From NCBI GenBank assembly GCA_930367215.1, contig OV884060.1, forward strand, positions 180,741,253 through 180,805,252: DNA of 64,000 bases, in the 5' to 3' direction. Source of the DNA: Pollenia angustigena. Lineage: Eukaryota > Arthropoda > Insecta > Diptera > Polleniidae. The notes under the pieces were generated by a model that was given only the letters and a program-made list of their open reading frames with translations, was not told the origin of the DNA and searched no databases. A program made the translations under genes and the position numbers. Shown here piece by piece: positions 1 through 12,445 of this stretch (position 1 is the first letter of the stretch; the number at the start of each line of letters is the position of its first letter).

Positions 1-740
1 TAAAAATTACTTGTTTTATTTGTTTAATTGTAATAGCTCATGCTTAATTGTACAAATTTTGGAAGATTTTTTTGACAGAGGAACTTTGTATAAAATTGTA
101 GAATAACTCTGATTCTTCAAGGTATTCAAGATTGAAAACAAAAAACTGTTTTTGTTGTGTAATTTGGCTGTACTTTTTTTCACCTATTCACTTTAAACGC
201 ACAACATGAAATGACGCCAAAAATAATTCAAGAATTAACAAACAAAGAAAATAAACACCAAATTTCGATTGCGACCATAACCACCGTCAACAATGTGGTC
301 AGCCACAAGTCGATTTTTTTTACGCATAATATACATATGTATGTAGGCTCATTATTGACATTGGTGGTGGTCATAATTGTAATTCGTCTATAACAAATCT
401 AAGTTCATTTTTTACTTGTTGATAGTTTTTTTTGCACGCGACGCTTACTGTTCTTTTTGATGACAAAAACATGTGTGTATGTACATGTAAAGGCAAAGAC
501 AATAAATTTATAAAGATGTTTGTTGCACTTGTAACATTTTTCGCAAACTGTTGATCAGGGAGGAAAGCAACAAGGGAGAAAGCAACAAAGTATTCAATTC
601 AAACAACCGAGTTGATTAATTCAATTAAACTTATAATTAAAATTAAGCTTAAAATCAAGTAAAATTTTAATTGAAAAAAAAAATATTTTTTTTAATTCAA
701 TCAATTAAGAACGTAATCAAATTTATTTTAAAATTCAAAA
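1..740. other. AT-rich sequence without a recognisable gene
   Basis: No open frame here has a recognisable domain. From about 600 to 770 the sequence is almost only A and T with runs of AATTAAA-like words. It borders the truncated end of the gag remnant that starts near 750. Confidence 0.6.
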
Positions 741-749
741 ATACTAATT

Positions 750-1657
750 ATTGAAAAAAAACTGCCAATAATTTTTTCTGTGTGGTTTTTGCGATTGCTG
801 CCAAGAACACTGAAGGTTAAAGCTATTTGAGTTTTGCGCAAATTCATTGTTATTTCCGAAATAAGGTTGTGGAGGGTAAATAGTATTTCTACGAGGGTAG
901 TTCAAATTGTCAAATATCGGACGGATATGAGTTGTTCTGTGGATATCTTTGATATGGTAAAGTTTGAAAGTTTTGTTTCTACTGAGGATATTTAGGTTTA
1001 TCTGATCTCATATAATCGCTATTTTGTTCCCTATTGGTAATGAATTTGGCCTCATTGCTCTTATAGTGGAACCCATAGGTTCACGTAATCCTGATAAGAA
1101 TGAATTTAAGCACATTTCAGCAAAAAGGGCCTTTTTGTAATAATTACGTTTCTATCGGATTCATGAAGAGGGAGGTTATTGGACAAGGCCGATTGAATTT
1201 CTAAGATTTCACTGTAAACATTTTCAAGGGGTTTATTGTATTGTTTCAAGGCATGATCGGAGTAGTGAAAATTAAATTTGTTTTTAATTCATCTCAGTAA
1301 AGGGAAGTTCAAAACTTCATTTGCCTGTCCGTCTATTTTATTTCTTATGGCTCGTAAAAGTATTCGCCCTTGAGTTGTCTTGTCTGTTTCCTTTACATGA
1401 AACAGTATCTCCTTAACATTATTTATAAATTCATAGAGCAGTCCTTGATTTCCTTCAAATTTTGGTAAGTCCTTTATTGCGTCTGGAATTCTAAGTGAAT
1501 TGAAAAAGCCTAAACTTTTTTCTGTCGTTTGGGTCATTGTGAATTCGGTTTTGGAAGTTTGTGTGTTAAAGTCTATATTAAGGTTTTCGGGAATGGTGGC
1601 AAGGTTTCTTGATTTGAAAATGTTGGTATATGGGGTAAATCTAATTTTTTTACTCAT
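750..1657 (-). pseudogene. Broken gag of a gypsy/17.6-type LTR retrotransposon
   Basis: The frame opens at 1657 and runs 122 codons to a stop at 1289. It contains the Gag signature LPKFEGN, LYEFI and LLRAIRNKI-GQANEVLN. Past the stop, other frames continue the same protein: near 1080-1140 (minus) I read LNSFLSGLREPMGSTIRAM, and near 830-900 a tail with YPRRNT and QPYFGN. These words are typical of Gag from the insect gypsy/17.6/297 group, which packages the RNA intermediate. At least one frameshift and one stop break it, and homology ends in AT-rich DNA near 750, so no pol or 3' LTR follows. It reads away from the LTR and primer site at 3503-3884 in the right order. It is a dead 5' fragment. 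Confidence 0.8.
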
Positions 1658-2100
1658 TAAATAAATGGACTAATCAGAAACTCTGATTAAGTAGTCTGTA
1701 GAACTCAAACTTTAAAACACTTGATAAATATTTTATAGTCTTTTGTAAAAATTTTATTTTAACTAAAAATGTTCAATTTTGGATTTTCTTGTAAGATTTT
1801 GATATGGGTGCATTCTTTTTGTGTATGATTATTATTTTTATTTTTTCAATTTGTGCATGATTTATCTTTTTCCCTTTTTTTTAATTCTTTTAATTTTTTC
1901 TCATTTCCAATTTTTGTAAAAATTTTCTCTTAAAACTTTATATTTAACTTTTCTTTATTTTTTTAGTTTTCCTTCAATTTTCTGGGTTTTTTTTTCAACA
2001 CAGTACTTACAGTGTCCATGAGATACTTATTGACTTCATCTGAATTGTTGTTGTTGTTATCTAGTTGTTTACTGCATTTAATTCGATTTAACGTTGAAGG

Positions 2101-3258
2101 CAGGGCTGCCAGAAATTTTCGGCAAAAAATCTTAATTTCACCAAAAAAAAATCTTATTTTTGAAGAAAAAATCTTATTTTTAGAATATTTTATTTAATAC
2201 ATAAAATAAACAAAAAAAAAAAAACAACAAAAAATTCAATTTCTTTTACTAAATTGTACATTTGTTTCTCCGTAGAATGTTGAAAACAAAATCAAACTGA
2301 GCACGTCCTAAAACGTTTTTAACGAGACAAGTCGTTTTTTACTGTCAAAAGAAATTTTCGGGGTTATTTTTGAATCTGGTATCGATTGTTTTAAAAACAA
2401 GGACAAGTGGTCCATACAGGCAAACGGTAAATTATGTTCAGCTATAAACGCACTTAATTTAATTTTTAAATTTGCACGCACCTTAATTCACCGGTATTTT
2501 TTCGAAATTCCTTGTCTATTGTTGTTTAGTTGCCACTAATACAACTGGCCTATTCCTTATGCCTTTTTGTATTTTAGTGTTGTATAAGGTCAGACTTACC
2601 ACCACTTCCTTTAAAGCTAACGTTGCATATTTTACAAAATAGTTCATCCTCACCAGATAAGCTTTTAATTCTTGTCAACCAACTGCTAAATTGTTGTCAC
2701 AACAATGAATTTATTTTTGTTGCCTTTTTAACCAAGAACAAAGGATATTTGACAAAAAAAGAAAAATAAATCTAGGAGGTCTAAATAAGAAACAAAATAT
2801 ATAGGTTGACAGAAAATCGAAAAATAAGACGAAAAAATAATTTAAGGATTTGTTTGGCTTTTTTCCCATGTTCTATAATCCTGTACACGTTTTATATTTG
2901 GAGTCCCCAAAAATTAGTATCTTCAACATTGCTATTATTTAATTTCTGCAAACCTTAGTCTAACTTGCAATATTTTCTGTTCTGCAAAGAAAAAGCGCGC
3001 AAAGCTTACACCTGATTAATCCCCTTTGAACGCCCAACAGAGGTTGCTTTTTAAGTATTTTTTTTCCAGTAAACCGCAATGATGCATTATTAAGTTTAAA
3101 CATTTTCAAATGGGAACAAAGAAGGTTTTTTTTTTAATTGAACCTTACCTTCGTCTTGACACAGCAAAAAGTCTTGTTTTTGGGGGAAAAATCTTAAAAT
3201 CTTTTTTCGGTTAAAAAATCTTAAAAAATAAGGTAAAATCTTACTTCTGGCAGCGCTG
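2101..3258 (-). mobile_element. Decayed hAT element with 8-bp target duplication
   Basis: Terminal inverted repeats are CAGGGCTGCCAGAA (2101) and its complement TTCTGGCAGCGCTG (ends 3258; one mismatch). The exact 8-bp duplication GTTGAAGG lies at 2093-2100 and 3259-3266. On the minus strand at about 2545-2680 I read a BED-type finger remnant: CKIC, then SGGKSDL, then H and H, with two in-frame stops. CAG termini, an 8-bp duplication and a BED finger fit the hAT superfamily. The element sits in the leader of the gypsy-type fragment, between its LTR and gag, so it is younger than that retrotransposon. Confidence 0.85.
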
Positions 3259-3502
3259 GTTGAAGGTTTTACAGGTTCCTTTTTCTTTTTCAGTAGCTAA
3301 GGGTCGATACCCTCTCAGTTATTGCTCTTTTTTTTGTGTGTGTACCTAGTGCCGATATTAATTCTACACCTGTAGATAATTCAATGTACTTTTGAATTCT
3401 CTACAACGGTAGTAAGCTTTTTGGTGAATTAACCTGGTGTCGATGACACTTCGGTACCTGTAAAATAAGTCTATTTTTTGTTATTCCCTATTACCGATCT
3501 AC

Positions 3503-3884
3503 TGGTCTACCGACCGCGCCAATTAAGTAGACAACACCTTTCACGTTTTAAACGAATTAATTAATTTTTTTTTTACTTGTCATTTTAATAGTTACTTGGC
3601 CAAAAATAATTGGGTTAAAATAAAATGAACTAAAATACAATTTAAATAAAACTAGAATACAATGTATGCTTACATTAAAGAATAATTAATATTTAATACA
3701 AAGTGGAAATTAATATTGCTGACGTCTAAAAAGTATGTACTTAATTTAAATTGGGTTGTCTTTTTAGGTTTAATATTTATGTGGTGTTGTTATTGTTGTT
3801 GCTTATACGTTTTGGTTTGGGTGGTGGTTGTTGTGTTAACTGTTGTTTACACGTTTTGGTTTGGGTGGTGGTGTTAACATAACT
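3503..3884 (-). repeat. 5' LTR and primer-binding site of the gypsy-type fragment
   Basis: On the minus strand 3520-3503 reads GGCGCGGTCGGTAGAC, very close to the TGGCGCAGTCGGTAG primer-binding site of the 17.6/297 group. Directly upstream, 3884-3521 starts AGTTATG and ends TTAATT, in keeping with the AGT...ATT ends of gypsy-group LTRs. The distance to the gag start, once the hAT insertion is subtracted, is about 680 bp. The outer LTR boundary is inferred from the AGTTA word only, because no second LTR is present for comparison. Confidence 0.6.
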
Positions 3885-4203
3885 CCCGCATGTCAGTTTC
3901 GTTACGTTTAACTCGCCATAAATTAAAAACCATGTATTTGGCGCACTTAAGTTGCCTAAAAAATACGCTTTTTAAGAGATTTGCAGCTCAAGTTTGTTAT
4001 TTATGGAAGATATTTGATTGTCCGAACGAAAAAATCAATTTGGTAACTATCAAATGCAATAATTTTTTTATGGGCCAAGTGAAAATCATAGTTCTATTTA
4101 ATAATTTTCAACCCACTTTGATTCTGCCGATATAATCGTACTAATAAAAGAATTCCCCAATATTTCAATAAATATTTAAAAAAACAAAATACTTACTTTC
4201 GAC

Positions 4204-4693
4204 CAGTGTTCGAAAATAAACACTAAATATCGTTTTTTAATGTTCGGTTCGGTAGATTTGTGGAAAACACAAACGCTAATAGTGTTTGCGTAGAAAATCA
4301 TTAAAAAAATAACGTTCCCCTGTTAGTCATCATTCGAACACAGAAGATGTGAACATTTAATTCCGTTCGGTTTTTTTTTGAAAACCCACAAACTTCAATG
4401 TGTTCGGTTCGGCTCGTTAATGTTCGTCCCTTTTGGTTGGTAAAAAAAACATTTTTACAAAAACAAAATACACACACGAAAAAAACATTATAGAACATTA
4501 AAATATAATGTTTGTCTACAGTATCACTACAATTGTTCTGTTTTTTAAACGAAGAACCGAACATTATATAATTATATTTCTTTCTTGAAAATAGTTACGA
4601 ACGGTATTAAGGGTTGTGTATGTCTACACAATCACTAAAACCTGGGTGTGTAAGCCGAACGTTAAATAATGTACTGTTTATTTTCGAACACTG
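4204..4693. mobile_element. hAT-type MITE (CAGTGTTCG ends)
   Basis: The ends CAGTGTTCGAAAATAAACA and its exact complement bound 490 bp. Flanking octamers are CTTTCGAC (4196-4203) and CTTCCGAC (4694-4701), a duplication with one mismatch. The interior repeats the word GTTCGG and holds no transposase. Confidence 0.8.
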
Positions 4694-4849
4694 CTTCCGA
4701 CATTGGTTTTCATTTAAAGCTTTCCCTCAACAGTAAATTTCAGTGTGTTTATCAAATATGAAAAATTGGGAATTTAGCACGTCATACAGAAATCTTATTA
4801 ATAATAAATTTTGTACCTATTCCCGGCAAATAACTTTGATAATTTTTTT

Positions 4850-5035
4850 GTAATCATAAATTATTTGTATCAAAATGTAATCTATGATCAAAACTTTTAT
4901 TAAAAAATAACTTTTATTTTACTGCACTCAATAATTTATTTTAACTCCGTATCAAATCACATAAGTTTGTATTTTTAAAGTAACGGCAAATCCACATTCT
5001 AGAAATAAAAAGCACACACAGATGTTAATTTTGGT
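4850..5035. repeat. Dispersed repeat, second copy at 51694-51880
   Basis: About 185 bp starting at CATAAATTATTTGTATC recurs in the same orientation at 51694-51880 with few differences, including the ACACACAGATGTT end and a following TAGTGCCCTG. No coding capacity. I could not assign it to a class. The stretch 5090-5739 that follows is plain AT-rich DNA in which I see nothing. Confidence 0.7.
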
Positions 5036-5739
5036 ATGTTTTAAGTGTACCAAAAAAAAGACAAAAATATCCTATAGTGCCCTGTAGCCCGTTTCTGTAT
5101 TTCTCACATCGTAAAACTTTTCGCATGAAACGTGTGAATAGCAACAAAAATAGTGCAAAATGAAACAAAAAATGGGTTTTCTCACAAAAGTGTTTCTGTA
5201 TCTTTTCTTTACGAGAATTATCTGTCATTTAAATAACTTTCCAGCAATTATTGGAAGGATGTGAGAAAAAGAGTTTCTGTAACAATATTTTGCGAAAAGT
5301 TTCTTACAAGAACTGTCAAAATAAGTCACATTTGAAATTGGTGCGAGAAAAACAAAATGTAGATACATATTTTAAATTTAAAATATGTTTATATACTATT
5401 TTTTTTAAAATAAATAAAAAATAGAAGGAATTTAAATGATGAATGCATAATTAATATGATGAAAATAAACTACTTTTGGAGGATGAATTGAAAATGGTAA
5501 TTTAATGAGTTTTGCTTTTGGGAATGCAAATTTGGGAATTTAAGAAATTAGGTGGTTCGAATAAAAATAAGATATTGTAATTTAAAGCTAAAAATTAAGA
5601 AAAACTTGAGTAAAAAATTAATAAACAATAATAAAAATGTGTTTAAAAAAAAGTAATAAAATAAATCAAAGAAATGTATTTATAATTAAAAAAAAAACAT
5701 TTCTACTTACATTAAAAAAAAAACAATTTTTTATAATAA

Positions 5740-7170
5740 CAAGTTAGAGTGCTATATTCGGCTGTGCCGAATCTTTGATACCCTCCACCGACACTTCGAA
5801 TGTTTTAGGAGTAATATCTGTATGATGTCTATTTATTATTATAATTTTTGTAAAAACAGACATCTGCATTAAAATTTGTTGCGGTTTAGACCTACATATA
5901 TAAAATTATTGATCGACAATCAGAATCAATTTTAAAAAGTAGAATATCAGTTTAAGATGAACTTAAATGATTTTCAAGAGAACAAATTATATAAAAGCCA
6001 TGGTAAGCTATGAACCAATCATCCCAAATTCTGCAGAACGATTTCTGGTATTAAAAAACATAAATTTCAATACAGCGGTGCAATTAGTTTAAGCGTTTGC
6101 AGTGAATTTCAGAAGGCTGCTAAAATGGAATCTAAGGAAAATTATGGACCGTATATCACAAAATTGCATAACATTTTTTCTGGCCATATGAAGCTAAACT
6201 GGAAGAAAGTTTACCGCGTATTTAATAATTTTACCAAAGTGGGCTTTATGTGAGGCCTATGGTAAGTTATGCACCGATCTTCACCAAATTTCACAATGTC
6301 ATTTCTAGTTCTATAAAACTGCGATGAATCAAATTTTGTTATGATAGCGTTATTTTTTACGTTTTTAGGCGTACTAAGCTGTTTTCCGGGAGTAAGGTTT
6401 ATATGGGGCCTAGGGTAAATTATGAACTGATCTTCACGAAATTTCACAGTCTTATTTTTAGTTCTAAAAAATTTTGATGTACCAAATTTTGTTATGATAG
6501 CATTATTTTTTACGGATTTAGGCGTACTAAACTGTTTTCTGGAAGTAGGTTTTATATGGGGCCTATGGTAAATTATTGACCGATCTTCACGAAACTTAAT
6601 AGTTTCATTTCTAGTCCTATTTAACTGTGACGTGCCAAAATTTGTTATGATAGCATTGTTAGTTAGGGTTTTAGGCTTACTATACTGTTTTCCGGGAGTA
6701 GGGCTTATATGGGGCCTAGGGTAAATCATGGACGGATCTTCAAGAAATTTTACAGCGTGATTTCCAGTTAAATAAAACGAACTGTTGCGAAATATTATAT
6801 CATTCTGTGCATTTTTCCACCATTTATGTTAGTTTTTGTAACAAAATTATCATTTTTTTTTAGGTGGTAGTTCCACATTTTGATTCATAGCTCAGATCCT
6901 ATTGAACCGATTTTGCTGGATTTCAATCCCAAACTGCTTAGAATAACTACAAGCAATTTGACACCAAGTTTTTTTTTATTTCTTGTGAGTTTTAGAAAGT
7001 GAGCGTGTTTTCAACAGACGGGCAGACAGACGGACTTGGCTAAATCGACTTAAAATTACTCAAGGACCCAGAATATATAAAGTATATAGGGTCTGAGATG
7101 AATAATAAAAAAGTTTCACACGGAATGACAAACTTAATATACCCTCTTCACAACTAATTGTGGTGGAGGG
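5740..7170. repeat. TATACCC-type repeat with four 153-bp tandem units (copy A)
   Basis: It begins AAGTTAGAGTGCTATATTCGG, a hairpin-forming end, followed by GATACCCTCCACC, and ends GGTGGAGGG, so the ends form an inverted repeat. Between about 6239 and 6722 lie four units of about 153 bp, each with the word TATATGGGGCCTA. A GACGGAC-rich tract and the word GACCCAGAATATATA lie near 7020-7080. Copy B is at 28078-29830. Because 153 is a multiple of three, a 172-codon frame stays open on the minus strand as a 51-residue repeat; I do not regard it as a gene. Confidence 0.8.
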
Positions 7171-7220
7171 AAAAAAAGACAAAAAATTTAATTATTAATA
7201 AAAATATAAAGTATGTACAC

Positions 7221-10066
7221 TAGGGCGGGTCGATTTGTATGGATGAAAAAAAAAAATGAAAAATCGTATAGCAAAAACGTAATCTACATAAAATTCTAAG
7301 AAAATTCTCCGAAGAAACCATGGGTCTAAAATAACTTGAACATTTTTTTCCACTTCTTTCGTTAAATTTTTTTTCTTTTTTTTTGATATACAGGATAAGG
7401 TGGGTCAAAAAAAAAGATGTGCCAGTCAACCCCTGGAATGAAAGATATGTCCATGAAGTTTCTAAAATAGGAAACAAAAATTTTTTGCCACGCCCCAAAA
7501 TACAGCCCTTTTGGTTTTTAATATGTAGCGCTGCCATTTAAAGTCCGATAGCATCATATCGCATATCGTTGTTCATGGATTGACAATGGCTTTATTTTTG
7601 CCTTGAGTGACTTTTTAATCCGAGCTCAAATTCTGCTCGCCACTTTTGCCATCTCGGATCCTCCCCCAAAATGTCAAATTTTTTTCACGTGCCAAGAAAT
7701 CCCTTTTAAAACTTAGTATGTATAGCTTTTAACATGCTCACTTTTATCACACGACTCCAAATTAAGCCTCTTTTTTTCTTTTTCACATACACATTACCCC
7801 AGGGGCGAATTTGTCGATTACAGAAGCGATGATGTGATAGACACGAGTAAGACAGTAATGCACACCATCTGAATTACAACATAGTACACTTTTTCGAATG
7901 CATTGCCGCGTTTGTGGAGTGAACCCCTACCACTTGCACACAAAGTAAGCGGGATAGTGAAGTGTTTATTCAATAAATATAAACTCAGTACTTCTTCGCA
8001 CACATTGTAAGCAGGCAGTAGACAGTTTATACACAATCTCGCTTACTTCGAGGGCAAGTGGTAGGCGTCTTGCACACAACTTCGCACACATTGTAAGCAG
8101 GCAGTAGACGGTATATACACAATCTCGATTACTTCGTGGGCAAGTAGAAGTAAAAGATGAACGAAATTCATTTTTGTAAATTCCATATACTTTCGTCATA
8201 CACTTTGTAAGCTAGAATTCATTCAACACGAAGTGATACACACTTCATTGAAGAGATGTGATGTGGTATGCAAAGTTCGCCGCTGGGACATTAAACCAGG
8301 TAGAAAGAAGCCTATACAAATCAAAAAAATTTTCATCAGTCAAGCCCTAGAGTAAATGGCATCGATTAGTGTTTGCATATTTTGGTGAAAATTCATATTT
8401 TTTCATATTAAGGTTAAGGTTTATTTAGGTTTTAAATGCTCGTTCAAGTACACTTAGTCACTTTTTAGAATTTCTAATAGAATCTGCCTCATTATCGACA
8501 AGCTTATTTAAAAAGTTATTCTAGGCTGCTTATTTAAAAAGTTATTCTAGGCTGCAAAAAAGTTTTTTTGGGAAGCAGGACCAAAAATGGCTTTTCAACG
8601 AAATAATTGAAGAAATGGTTAAAAATGGCCTATGCCATAAAAACTTGGCCTGATGATGAAATAATAAAATAGGCATAATTTTAGGGCATGAGTAAAAAGT
8701 GAGAATATAAAAAACTTCACTTATAATCATCAAAGTTTCGTTATAATGTGCTAAATTCCCATTTCATACTATTGACAAACCGAAGTTTATTGTTGATGGG
8801 ATAAGCTATTCCTATGCGCATTTCACTGGTTGCTAAGGCCAGATCGTCAGGAAACTTCATCCAAAGATTTTAGAAAAACTAAAGATATTATACAAATAAA
8901 ACTGTTAATTATAATGTTTCTGAAAGAATTTTTTTCTAGTTATGAAAAATTGGTCATTAGAGGGGAAGGATCCGATATTTCTTAAATCTGTGGTTTTATG
9001 GACAACCGCGTATGTCCATTTTTCCGATTTTGAGATGTTGATGCCATATTGCCCAATTTTCAACGCTCTTTACATGTTTCTAAAAATTTTTGAAAAAAGA
9101 TGGATCAATTCCGATATTTTAACGTAATGACAAAGTTTAAAAAGTGCAATACCTAGCCCATAGTTTGATCTAGAATGGGGTTTCGGCTCTCCTGAAAATT
9201 TAGTTTTAAGACAAACGTGGTTGCCCATGAAAACAACAGAAATGTAATCTAGAATTTGAAGTTACATTAAAAAATCATAAAATACAGAAATTAAGCCATT
9301 TTCTAGCCTTTAACAATGATATACGATACGATGAAATTGAACTTTAAATGTCGATGCTTTATAGATAAAACAAAAAGCACTGTAATTTAGGGCGTCGCAA
9401 AAACAATTTTTTTAAGGTTTTCAAAGTTAATTAATTTACCATTTACTCTAGGGAGTGACTGATGAACATTTTTTGATTTGTATAGGCTTCTTTCTACCTG
9501 GCTTTAATATGTACGTTAAAAAGAAAAAAGGATCTTAATTTGGAGGCGTGTCATAAAAGAGAGCATGTAAAAAGCTATACATACTAAGTTTTGAAAGGGA
9601 TTTCTTGGCACGAAAAAAAAATTGACATTTTGGGAAAGGATCCGAGATGGCATAAGTGCCGCCCAGAATTTGAGCTCGGATTAAAAAGTCACCCAAGTTG
9701 TTCAATCCATGAACAACGATATGCAATATGATGATATCGAACTTTAAATGGCAGCGCTACAAATTAAAAACCAAAAGGGCTGTATTTTGGGGCGTGGCAA
9801 AAACATTTTTTTTTCTGTTTTAGAAACTTCATTGACATATCTTTTATTCTAGGGGGTGACTGGCACAACTTTTTTTTTCGACCCACCTTATCCTGTATAT
9901 CAAAAAAAAAATAATTTTAACGAAAGAAGAGGACAAATATTTTCAAGTCGAGAGGCGCGGATTAGGATTTTATTTTAGACCCATGGTTTCTTCGGAGAAA
10001 TTTCTTAGAATTTTATGTAGATTACGTTTTTGCTATACGATTTAAAAAAAAAATCGACCCGCCCTA
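7221..10066. mobile_element. Foldback element with TAGGGCGGG ends and long arms
   Basis: Ends TAGGGCGGGTCGATTT (7221) and its complement (ends 10066) are flanked by the exact octamer ATGTACAC at 7213-7220 and 10067-10074. The inverted arms run about 600 bp inward (7221-7797 with 9510-10066) and resume at 8288-8370 with 9425-9507. The right arm also contains a diverged direct duplication: 9330-9510 resembles 9710-9890. The open frames in it (for example 7220-7537 minus) are arm sequence, not genes. The class is probably hAT-like by the 8-bp duplication; no transposase is visible. Confidence 0.8.
7799..8287. mobile_element. Insertion nested in the left foldback arm
   Basis: The ends read CCAGGGGCGAA and TTCGCCGCTGG. 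ACATTA stands on both sides. The opposite arm of the host foldback (9490-9520, inverted) reads straight through this point with no insert, giving an empty site. Inside, 7997-8180 is a tandem duplication of roughly 97 bp with the words CACATTGTAAGCAGGCAG and TACACAATCTCG. Confidence 0.7.
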
Positions 10067-10079
10067 ATGTACACACTAA

Positions 10080-10440
10080 AATTATTAAGACCGAATTTTA
10101 TATTTTATTTGTTTGGGGCTCAGAGGTAACGTCTAGGATAAATCTGAAAAGCTTTTCCAGAAATCTGGGTTCCTCCAAAATGCTCAGTAAAAACTGGGAT
10201 TTAATTTTTAAGGGTGTTAGAGGTAACGTCAAGGAAAAACTGCATAGATTATGAAAGAAGACGTACTAAATAATATAAATAGCTTTCCGTGCAAAAAATC
10301 TAAGGAACAGTTTTCCAGAAATCTGGGTCCCTCCAAAATGGTCAGTAAAAACTGAGATTTAATTTTTAAGGGGTTTATAGGAGTTATATGTACTTTAAAA
10401 CAATTAACAAGATCCATGAGGTGAGGAAAGTCAAAATATA
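10080..10440. repeat. Short direct duplication
   Basis: The words AGAAATCTGGGT, CCTCCAAAATG and TCAGTAAAAACTG followed by GATTTAATTTTTAAGGG occur at about 10159-10215 and again at 10317-10371, about 158 bp apart. No gene is evident. Confidence 0.55.
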
Positions 10441-10447
10441 TACATAA

Positions 10448-11337
10448 CTAGCGGACCCGGAGAACTTCGCCTCGCCCCTACGTTATTCGTTATATTGACT
10501 GGTTGGGAGAAAAGTAAGGGAAACAGAGTAGCGAAACCACGTATGCAAAATGTTAAACTTTTTCGGAATAAACTTTGACGTTTACAAAAATGAAGGGATA
10601 TCAAAGATATCAAAGAAGAGTGAAGAGAACAAAGGAAAGACACAAAAATTAGACATTTCAATAAAGCGAAGTCCGACTCCACTTATCAGTTTTTTTTAAA
10701 TTCAAACAGTGAAGACAAACAAAAGTTACTGACGAAGAATAAAGAAACGTACGTAAATAATGAATCGTGTTGTCACTACGGTACGATTAACGAAACGACC
10801 CGATCCGTATAATCGAGCTAAAAACGTTTTTTATCACAATGATTTTCACAATTATCATCAAAATAAATAAAATGCAGCAAGAAAAATATCACATTTACTG
10901 TAAAAAATTACAATGACAAAATGACACCTCAACGTATAACGCAATCTATCGGATTTTGGCTGAGAACTTTCTATTTTTTCATTTGGAAAGCCATTAAGGA
11001 ATAATTTCACACAAAATTTCGTACAAAAAATCAATTTTCGTTTTTTCCAATTTTCCGTCTTTTGCGGAGAGATTTTCCAATTTTCCGCAATTTTCCATGA
11101 TTTACACTAAGAACTTTCTATTGTTTGATTTGGAAAGCCATTAAGGAATAATTTCACACAAAATTTTATACAAAAACTCGATTTTCGATTTTTCCAATTT
11201 TCCGACTTCCGACGCAAAAAACCTTCTCCTCGAAAATACGAACAACTGACAAAAAATTTTACAGAAATTGGCCCAGCCGTTCTCATTTTATGAATTACTA
11301 TACATTTTTTACACCATTTATATAGTATATATATAGA
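10448..11337 (-). mobile_element. Non-autonomous Helitron
   Basis: On the minus strand it starts TCTATATATATAC (11337) after an A and ends GGGTCCGCTAG (10448) before a T, as Helitrons do (5' TC, 3' CTRR, inserted between A and T). The words GAACGGCTGGGCCAATTTC and CGAAG match the internal style of the two other Helitrons here. No Rep/helicase frame. Two related blocks with TTTGGAAAGCCATTAAGGA occur at 10980 and 11120. Confidence 0.7.
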
Positions 11338-11476
11338 TTCGATTAGATTTGGTTCAAAGCAATATAGTAGTCGCAAACAAATATTGATCGTAATTTTATT
11401 TAAAATTTGTATAATGAAAATTGTATAAGCTTCACGTGCGATATTGTGAGTACTAAATTGTATCATATTATTCGGG

Positions 11477-11684
11477 CATGTTCTGACAATCCGACTTAAG
11501 ATCGCAAATTAGGTGTTCTGTAAATCGCAATAGCAAGAAGTTTGGCGACTTCAAATTGCGAAAAAGAACTAGAATATTTGTAAAAAAAACTATGGCAGAT
11601 CGCAAGGTAAACGCAAGAGTTTAAGAACGCCATAAAATAAATCTGGCGTTTTGCGATTTCAAATCGTGCGATTGTCAGAACATG
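11477..11684. mobile_element. Short MITE with CATGTTCTGACA ends
   Basis: The ends CATGTTCTGACAATC and GATTGTCAGAACATG form an inverted repeat that continues, imperfectly, through the words GATCGCAAAT and ATTTGCGA-like sequence. 208 bp, no coding capacity. I see no clear target duplication. Confidence 0.6.
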
Positions 11685-12445
11685 GACGATTATGTTGGTA
11701 TTTAGATTAAATTTGGCCCAAACTTATTTTATTAAAATCTAAATTATCAACCCAAATTTTATTGGAATCGGTCCATATATGATATACAAATACTACTCCC
11801 GAAAATAGCTTGTAATGCCATAATTCCTTATAAATGTTGGTGTGGACATACAAATTGGCAACAATAACTTTAACGATTGTCATGATTTGTCACAAATAAC
11901 TTTTACATGAATCTTAACCTAAAACATAATTTTGTTCTGGCAGGTTACACTCTTGCAAATTTTTTATAAATACTGTGATTTAGGGTATCATATGGTAGGG
12001 TTTTTTTAACTTGGTCGTTTAAAGTTTTTGTACACATATTCATATTTACAAAACATTAATTTCATATCTTATAAATATATTAGAGAAACTATTAGAATCA
12101 CGTACAGTATGTCACGAACGATATAAAATTTTTTTCATTATAAAACCATGCATAAAATTTTTTTTTCAAATTTCGGATTATAAAGTAAAAATTTTACGTA
12201 AAAAAACTAATCATTATTTACCATTCACAATTCGCATATTTTCGCCTATTTTTATATTCTCCTCAAAATCACGTACGATGTACCTTTTTTGCTTGAGATT
12301 TTGAACAAAAAGGTTCCGAATGTGATAATTTTTTTTTTTTAAATATAATCCCCATATAAAAAAAAAAAAATTATAGACAACTTTTTTTTTTTTGCAAAAT
12401 CAAAGGCGTTCAAATGTTACGTACGATGACATGGAAATGCCCATA
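11685..12445. other. Unassigned AT-rich stretch
   Basis: No open frame with a recognisable domain, no paired inverted ends. Several ACGTACGAT-type words occur (12110, 12270, 12420), which may be the remains of an older repeat. Confidence 0.4.

Noticed and set aside
6211..6729. 172-codon minus-strand frame as a gene
   Set aside because: It is a reading of 153-bp tandem units in a dispersed repeat. The same reading in copy B is broken at other places.
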